Assembly (NCBI GenBank): GCA_951813575.1
Contig: OX638375.1
Location: 558,001 to 622,000, forward strand
Reading direction: 5' to 3'
DNA length: 64,000 nucleotides
Origin: Candidatus Binatia bacterium
Lineage (GTDB): Bacteria; Desulfobacterota; Binatia; UBA9968; JAJDTQ01
A model generated the notes under the pieces. The model searched no databases. It saw only the letters and a program-made list of their open reading frames with translations, and was not told the origin of the DNA. Position numbers and translations under genes: made by a program. Within the stretch, counting starts at the first letter, position 1; each line of letters opens with the position of its first letter. Below, in pieces: positions 58,943-64,000 of the stretch.

Positions 58943-60124
58943 ATGCCCGAACCGCCCGCCGGAACCCAGGCCTTCACCCGCGGGCTCGGGGGTGAAGAAA
59001 CCCTCGTGCCCATCGGTTGGAATGACTGGCTCGCCATGCCGTCGCCCGATGACGACGGCGCCTACTCCGTCACCGAGGTGGTGGAGCGCTACCGGCGCAA
59101 CGGCTACGAGTGGGACATGCACGGCTCGCTCTACAGGCCCGCGCGGGAGCGGGACGACCGGCCGGCCTTCGTGGTGTTCCACGGCGGCGGCGCCAACGAG
59201 AAGGTCATGGACGTGACCCCGGACGGCCGCCCGGGACTCGCCCGCAGGCTGGCGGCCCAGGGCTTCACGGTCCTGGCCCTGAGCTATCCGGGCCTCTGGC
59301 CCCGGGGCGGAGAATGGGACAAGCCCATCGGCGAGCGGGTACCCGTCTATCTGCTCGACACGGACACCGGCGAGGAAGAGCTCCAGGACCGCCTGCTCAA
59401 GTGCACGTTCAACGTCATCCTCCAGGGGGCCGGACAACTGACGGACCGGCATCTTCGCGGGCGGCGCCTCATCACCTTCGGCCACTCCACCGGGGGGCCC
59501 ATGGCGGCGCACCTCACCCGGTTCACCGAGGAAGCGGAGGTCATCGGCGTGGTCGGCTGGGGCAGCGGCGGTCCCGACGGCTGGCGCAGGGAGTGGCGGG
59601 AGGCAACCGGCATGGAATCTCCCAAGCCCTACGGGCTCGCGCAGATATCCCGGCGCACGGTGGAGGCGTACCGGAAGTCCCACTACGAGGATCTGCCGGA
59701 GTTGACCCCCTGGGGCCGTATGGAGGATTTCTTCCGCCTCACGGAGAAGACCCGCCCCCAGATCAAGATCGGGCTGCGGGACAACCAGCACAACGTCTTC
59801 CCCGAACGGCTGGAGGAATACGTCCGGGTCACCGGCCTGCCGCGGGAGGAGTACTTCGACCACCTGCAGGACCCGCCCCCGGAATGGCTCGCCAACCTCA
59901 GCGTGCTGCTCATGGTCGGCGAGAACGACCACGGCCACTGGATCGGCGGGCAAAGCCTCGGTGACAAGCGCGAGATGTTCATGGCCGGCAAGTACGGGGC
60001 CGCCGGGGCGAAAATTCACGTGGGGCTGGTGCCCAAGTACACCCACATGGGCCACTGGGCGCTCTACAACGAGAAGATCGCCTACGCTTGGCTCTGGGCG
60101 CTGAAGACCGGGTACTTCGACTAG
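58943..60124 (+). CDS. Alpha/beta hydrolase, large type, substrate unknown
   Basis: 393 residues. Ser nucleophile in TFGHSTGGPMAAH, oxyanion region VVFHGGGANE, and a candidate acid-His pair in GENDHGHW and HMGHWALYNE. About 60 residues precede the core and an unusual helical insert lies around residues 200-280. Not a lipase or haloalkane type by eye. ATG 58943 has AGGAG seven bases upstream. The next hydrolase starts 35 bases on, so they form an operon. Confidence 0.78.
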   Translation: MPEPPAGTQAFTRGLGGEETLVPIGWNDWLAMPSPDDDGAYSVTEVVERYRRNGYEWDMHGSLYRPARERDDRPAFVVFHGGGANEKVMDVTPDGRPGLARRLAAQGFTVLALSYPGLWPRGGEWDKPIGERVPVYLLDTDTGEEELQDRLLKCTFNVILQGAGQLTDRHLRGRRLITFGHSTGGPMAAHLTRFTEEAEVIGVVGWGSGGPDGWRREWREATGMESPKPYGLAQISRRTVEAYRKSHYEDLPELTPWGRMEDFFRLTEKTRPQIKIGLRDNQHNVFPERLEEYVRVTGLPREEYFDHLQDPPPEWLANLSVLLMVGENDHGHWIGGQSLGDKREMFMAGKYGAAGAKIHVGLVPKYTHMGHWALYNEKIAYAWLWALKTGYFD

Positions 60125-60159
60125 CCGCCGCCTGCCACGCCGGAACTTCGGGAGGTCCC

Positions 60160-60975
60160 ATGCCCTTGCTTCGCGTCAACGACACCGAACTGTACTACGA
60201 GGTCCACGGTCAGGGAGAGCCCTTTCTCTTTCTCAGCGAGACCCACTGCGACGGAGAGGTGTGGAAGATCCACCAGGTGCCGGAATTCTCCAGGGACCAC
60301 CGGGTCATCGTCATGGACTACCGCGGCACCGGCCGGTCCGGAAAGCCGTCTGTCCCCTATTCCACGCAGATGTTCGCGGACGACGCCATGGCGTTGCTGG
60401 ACCATCTGAAGGCCCCCGCGGCCATCGTCTGCGGCCACTCCATGGGAGGCCGGGTGGCTCAGATCATGGCCCTGGACCATCCCTCACGGGTCAAGGCCTT
60501 GATACTGGCCTCCACGGGGGCATCGTTTCCCGACACCAAGGGCATCCCGCTGAAAATCGCCACCGAGATGGTAGAATGGGGCTATGAGAAGTACGTCCGC
60601 GACCACTCCATCCTGGTGGGCTTCACGGACGAGTTCGCCGCGCGGCATCCCGACCGGGTCGAGAACTACCTGCGTGTCCGCATGGCCAACATGGGACCGG
60701 TGGAGTTCTACTTCCGCCATCTGCTGGCAAGGCAGGGCCACGACACCAGCGGCCGTCTCGGCGAGATCCGGACCCCTGCCCTGATTCTCGTGGGAGAGGA
60801 CGACCGCAACGTCACCAGCGACATGAACCACCGCACCTCCTCGGAGATCCTGGGAAACGGCATACCGGGGGCCGAGCTCGTGGTGCTGCCGGGAGAACGG
60901 CACAGCTACTTCTTCGCGAATCCGGACGCCGCCCACGCCGCCGTAAGGACCTTTCTGAGGCGGGTCGACCGCTAG
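60160..60975 (+). CDS. Alpha/beta hydrolase (3-oxoadipate enol-lactonase/MhpC-like)
   Basis: 271 residues. Triad: Ser in CGHSMGGRVAQ, Asp in LVGEDDRNV, His in PGERHSYF. The length and the N-terminus VNDTELYYEVHGQGEPFLFL fit the MhpC/PcaD branch, whose members split ring-cleavage products or enol lactones. ATG 60160 has GGGAGG four bases upstream. A role in breakdown of the aromatic compounds handled elsewhere in the window is inference. Confidence 0.8.
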   Translation: MPLLRVNDTELYYEVHGQGEPFLFLSETHCDGEVWKIHQVPEFSRDHRVIVMDYRGTGRSGKPSVPYSTQMFADDAMALLDHLKAPAAIVCGHSMGGRVAQIMALDHPSRVKALILASTGASFPDTKGIPLKIATEMVEWGYEKYVRDHSILVGFTDEFAARHPDRVENYLRVRMANMGPVEFYFRHLLARQGHDTSGRLGEIRTPALILVGEDDRNVTSDMNHRTSSEILGNGIPGAELVVLPGERHSYFFANPDAAHAAVRTFLRRVDR

Positions 60976-61136
60976 TCACTGAAAAGTCGGCCGCGAAATT
61001 TCCCCACCCCAGGTCTTGACACGACATTGGCAAATGCGGCATGCGGTTCCGTGGAAAACGAAAACCGTGGGATTTGCGAAGATTCGAGACAGTTCCAACC
61101 GGAGGCGGTCCCCGGTACGGTCACCGTGAGGAGCCA

Positions 61137-61616
61137 ATGGGACGAAGCGTACGACCCAGGATTCTGATAGCGGACAGCTATGTCAGTCACGCGAAGACGC
61201 TGTCACGGCATCTGCGTGAGCTGTCGTCCGCCATCGAGGTGCTCAACGTCGCCGACGGCCGCGAGGCGCTGGCGATCACCGCGGAACAGGACGTGCACCT
61301 CTTCCTCGTAAACGGCTTTCTGAAGGGCCCCCTCAACGGCTTCGAGCTCTGCCGCGCGGTTCGAAGACTGGACGCGCACCAGCATACGCCGGTCATCCTG
61401 ATGATGTCGGGCCACCTCATCCATGACCACAGCAGAGGCCTGGCCGCGGGGGTGGACCTCTTCCTCCACGCTCCGGTGGAGAAACAGGAGTTGTGGCGGA
61501 TGGTTGTGCTCTTGCTCAACGAAGCCTCCCAGAAAAGAAAACGCGACGCGACGGCTGAGGACGAGGTTGAAGTGGAAGTCATCGAGTTCAAACCGGCCGT
61601 ACGGATCCTGCACTGA
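61137..61616 (+). CDS. Response-regulator receiver-like protein lacking the phosphorylation Asp
   Basis: 159 residues, stand-alone receiver fold with a short acidic tail and no output domain. Asp13 (ILIADSY) and Ser91 (LMMSGH) match receiver positions, but the phospho-acceptor site reads LVNGFL (Asn59 or Gly60 instead of Asp) and the conserved Lys-Pro reads Ala112-Pro113. So it is unlikely to be phosphorylated in the usual way and may act as a pseudo-receiver. ATG 61137 has GAGGAG five bases upstream. No histidine kinase lies near. Confidence 0.75.
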   Translation: MGRSVRPRILIADSYVSHAKTLSRHLRELSSAIEVLNVADGREALAITAEQDVHLFLVNGFLKGPLNGFELCRAVRRLDAHQHTPVILMMSGHLIHDHSRGLAAGVDLFLHAPVEKQELWRMVVLLLNEASQKRKRDATAEDEVEVEVIEFKPAVRILH

Positions 61617-61637
61617 CGAGAGACGGCACGACCGTCC

Positions 61638-62576
61638 CTACACTCCCAACAGCTCGTTGATCTCGGCCAGTTCCGTGGACGTCAGCTCCCATTCGGGCGC
61701 CTTGGCGTTGTCCTGGACTTGCGTCAGCCGGGTGGCGCCGGAAATGACCGAGCAGACCCGCGGCTGGGCCAGCAGCCAGCACTGCGCCAGCTCGTTCATC
61801 CCTCGTCCCCGGGCCTCGGCCCACGCCGTCAGGCGCTCCACGATGTCGTAGTTGGAGCCGGTCATGTACCTCTGCACGTAAGGTGCGCTCTCGCCGCGTG
61901 AACCGGGCGGCGGTTTCTCGCCCCTGACGTACTTGCCGGTGAGGAAGCCGCCGGCCAGCGGGAAATAGGGAACGAACCCCACGCCGTGCGCCCGGCAATA
62001 GGGAAGCACCTCCCGCTCCACGTCTCTTTCCAGCATGTGGTAGTGGGACTGCATCACGGCGAAGGCCGTCCAGCCCCGGAACTCCGCCAGGACGTTGGCG
62101 TGGGCCAGTTGCCACGATGCGAAGTCCGACCCGCCGATGTACCGCACCTTCCCCTGCCGGATCAGGTCGTCCAGCGCCCGCAGGGTCTCCTCGATGGGAG
62201 TCGCGTCGTCCCACCGGTGGATGTAGTAGACGTCGATGTGGTCGGTCCGGAGCCGGCGGAGACTCCCCTCCACGGCGTTCATGAGATGGTAACGCGACGT
62301 GCCGCGGTCGTTGGCGCCCTCGCCCGTCGGGAAAAAGAACTTGGTGGCCACCACGAAACGGTCCCGGCGGCCCTTCAGGGCGTTGCCCAGCGTTTCCTCG
62401 GAACGGCCTCCCTGATAGCTGTTGGACGTGTCGATGAAATTGACGCCGAGGTCCACGGCCGCGTCGATGATGGCGGACACCGCATCCTGTGGCACAGCCG
62501 GCGAGCCGAACCGATTGGTCCCTAGGCCGATGGCGGAAACGCGGACCCCCGACGTTCCGAGCTGTCGATACTCCAC
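61638..62576 (-). CDS. Aldo/keto reductase
   Basis: 312 residues, NADP-dependent carbonyl reductase. The catalytic tetrad is Asp49 (FIDTSNSY), Tyr54, Lys79 (VATKFF) and His120 (YYIHRWDD). The YajO/voltage-channel-beta-like group fits best. The GTG start at 62576 has GGGAGG six bases upstream. Convergent with the receiver gene (21 bases between) and divergent from the SDR gene. Confidence 0.88.
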   Translation of the reverse strand: MEYRQLGTSGVRVSAIGLGTNRFGSPAVPQDAVSAIIDAAVDLGVNFIDTSNSYQGGRSEETLGNALKGRRDRFVVATKFFFPTGEGANDRGTSRYHLMNAVEGSLRRLRTDHIDVYYIHRWDDATPIEETLRALDDLIRQGKVRYIGGSDFASWQLAHANVLAEFRGWTAFAVMQSHYHMLERDVEREVLPYCRAHGVGFVPYFPLAGGFLTGKYVRGEKPPPGSRGESAPYVQRYMTGSNYDIVERLTAWAEARGRGMNELAQCWLLAQPRVCSVISGATRLTQVQDNAKAPEWELTSTELAEINELLGV

Positions 62577-62737
62577 TGGGAACCTCCCTTTGAAATTGGG
62601 TGACGTGAGGTTTACCAGATCGGTCCGGGAGGCGCGACCGAGCCCATGGGAATGGTACGTTCGACCGCCTCGTTTGACCGCCTCTTCGGCGAGGTGCTAG
62701 TTTCCACGCCTCAACCAAACGAACCCGGGAGGCAATC

Positions 62738-63502
62738 ATGCAGTGGGACATGGAAGGCGACAGCGCATTCGTAACCGGCGGCGGCAGCGGCATCGGCCAA
62801 GCCATCGCGCTCAAGCTGGGGGAGCAGGGAGTCAAGGTCGCCGTGGCCGACGTCGACCCGGCCAAGGCGGAGGGGACGGCCTCGAGGATCAAGGCAGGCG
62901 GCGGCGCCGCCCTGCCCCTGGAGCTGGACGTCACCCGCTCGGATCAGGTCAATGACGCCGTCGCCAGGGCCCACGCCGAGTTCGGCAGCCTTGCCTACCT
63001 CATGAACGTGGCCGGAATCTCACAGCAGAAACCCGTGCACGAGATCACCGACGCGGACTGGGCCCGCATGATCGACGTCCACCTGAACGGCACCTTCTAC
63101 TGCATACGCGCGGCGCTGCCGCTGATGATGGAGGCGCGCTTCGGCGTCATCGCCAGCCTGTCCTCCATGCATGGGCTGAAGGGCCAGGAGTGGGCGTCCC
63201 ACTACTCCGCGGCCAAAGCCGGCATCGCCGCCCTCACCAAGGCGGTGGCCCGCGAGGTGTCCGAGTACGGCATCCGCATCAACGCGCTGGCGCCGGGGCC
63301 CATCGACACGCCCATGTGGCGCCGCGGCCTCACCGGTGAAGCCCTGGAGAAGCGCAAGTCGGACCGCTCCAAGCTCGTCCCCATGGGTCGGCTGGGCGAG
63401 CCGAGCGAAGTAGCCGATCTGGCGGTCTTCCTGCTGAGCCCGGCCAGCAGCTACATGACCGGACAGGTGGTGGGAGTGAACGGCGGCGAATTGATGCCGT
63501 GA
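62738..63502 (+). CDS. Short-chain dehydrogenase/reductase (classical SDR)
   Basis: 254 residues. Cofactor loop VTGGGSGIGQ at residues 12-21, NVAG at 90-93, catalytic Ser142-Ser143 (SLSSMHG), Tyr156 and Lys160 (YSAAK). The Asp at the end of strand 2 (VAVADVDP) favours NAD over NADP. Oxidises or reduces a small alcohol, not identifiable. ATG 62738 has GGGAGG five bases upstream. Its 161-base upstream gap is shared with the aldo/keto reductase. Confidence 0.9.
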   Translation: MQWDMEGDSAFVTGGGSGIGQAIALKLGEQGVKVAVADVDPAKAEGTASRIKAGGGAALPLELDVTRSDQVNDAVARAHAEFGSLAYLMNVAGISQQKPVHEITDADWARMIDVHLNGTFYCIRAALPLMMEARFGVIASLSSMHGLKGQEWASHYSAAKAGIAALTKAVAREVSEYGIRINALAPGPIDTPMWRRGLTGEALEKRKSDRSKLVPMGRLGEPSEVADLAVFLLSPASSYMTGQVVGVNGGELMP

Positions 63503-63522
63503 GGCGGCGTCTACGCCGCCCG

Positions 63523-64000
63523 TCAGCCATCGCCGAACAGCGACAACTGATCGGTTCGGACCCGGAACGAAGCCGTCGACAGATTCCATGACCGGCGAGT
63601 CAGGCCCAGCTTCCGGCAACTGGCCTGGAACAGCGAATCCACCTGCTCGGCGAAGATCCCCTGCCCCTTCATGCGGGTCTTGAAGCCGGAGTCGTTGAGC
63701 CTCCCGCCGCGGACCTCCCTGATGCGGTTCAGCACCTTCTCCTTGCGGTCGGGGAAGTGCTCTTCCAGCCATTGCTCGAACAGGTCCTTGACGGCGAACG
63801 GAAGGCGGAGGAGCGAGTAGCCGGCGCATTTCGCGCCGGCTTCCGCCGCGGCGGCCAGGATCGCCGGCATCTCATGGTCCGTCAAGGCGGGAATCACCGG
63901 CGCCACCAGAACGCCCACCGGGATGCCCGCCTCGACCAAGGCGCGGATGGCGTCGAGGCGCAAGCGAGGCTGGGAGGTCCGGGGCTCCATGCGGCCGCAG
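63523..64000 (-). CDS. Radical SAM protein, PA0069 family (C-terminal part)
   Basis: At least 158 codons, open to the right edge of the window. The part seen, CGRMEPRTSQPRLRLDAIRA then GIPVGVLVAPVIPALTDHEM and GYSLLRLP, matches the C-terminal half of PA0069/SplB-like radical SAM proteins; the CxxxCxxC cluster lies beyond the edge. The family is of uncertain function, possibly linked to DNA photoproduct lyase-type chemistry. The ATG at 63990 inside the sequence is not the real start. Confidence 0.8.
   Translation of the reverse strand, partial: CGRMEPRTSQPRLRLDAIRALVEAGIPVGVLVAPVIPALTDHEMPAILAAAAEAGAKCAGYSLLRLPFAVKDLFEQWLEEHFPDRKEKVLNRIREVRGGRLNDSGFKTRMKGQGIFAEQVDSLFQASCRKLGLTRRSWNLSTASFRVRTDQLSLFGDG

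Noticed and set aside
61016-61050. TTGACA at 61016 as promoter of the receiver gene
   Set aside because: No acceptable -10 box 16-18 bases downstream, and no convincing sigma-54 pattern either.

Overview
The window is about 64 kb of GC-rich, gene-dense DNA. It carries some 60 protein genes, no gap above 300 bases, and no tRNA, rRNA, CRISPR array, prophage or transposase that I can see. The genes point to a Gram-negative bacterium: an MlaC-type lipid transport protein, both halves of the heptose pathway enzyme HldE (RfaE1 and RfaE2), UppP, a RelA/SpoT of the bifunctional type, and a MutL with the endonuclease motif. The pheA-hisC-tyrA-aroA order together with many LLM-type flavin oxidoreductases, UbiD-family decarboxylases and amidohydrolases recalls uncultured soil or marine lineages around Tectomicrobia, Binatota and the old deltaproteobacteria. 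That placement is inference from gene style, not from an alignment.

Layout. 1-3671 (minus): prephenate branch operon pheA, hisC, tyrA, aroA (aroA runs off the window). 3849-4724: a DMT permease. 4743-21851 (minus): a long one-directional catabolic array. In transcription order it holds a two-subunit CoA-transferase, an LLM oxidoreductase, a xanthine-dehydrogenase-type molybdenum hydroxylase whose large subunit is split in two genes, a maleate-isomerase-like enzyme, a DUF6282 hydrolase, two PLP enzymes, two UbiD decarboxylases, an amidohydrolase-2 enzyme, an ornithine-cyclodeaminase-like enzyme and a cytosine-deaminase-like amidohydrolase. It starts only about 30 bases after mutL-miaA (21881-24605).

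24606-39956 is mostly core function: a secreted BFN-PDZ protein, a third UbiD, a small coiled-coil/winged-helix protein, rfaE2-rpmB, then the minus-strand run UPF0182-rfaE1-yicC-gmk-relA with overlapping ends, a ThDP enzyme, a NUDIX hydrolase, mlaC and a dienelactone hydrolase. 40122-48190 holds a dipeptide epimerase overlapping an isoaspartyl peptidase, an NMN adenylyltransferase-like protein, a 48-residue zinc-ribbon protein, a fourth UbiD, and a complete tripartite tricarboxylate transporter (TctC, TctA, TctB) closed by a strong two-way terminator. 48264-63502 is a second accessory stretch: tandem amidohydrolases, DUF3750 protein, DMT permease, esterase, NAD-dependent epimerase, TPR lipoprotein-like protein, tandem LLM oxidoreductases, uppP, another LLM enzyme, two alpha/beta hydrolases, a degenerate response-regulator receiver, an aldo/keto reductase and an SDR. 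A radical SAM gene runs off the right edge.

How it fits together: the catabolic genes look suited to decarboxylation, CoA activation, molybdenum-dependent hydroxylation and ring or amide hydrolysis of a (hetero)aromatic acid taken up by a permease, but the substrate is not readable from sequence. Small palindromic repeats sit in several gaps, and two of them supply the stop codon of the neighbouring gene.
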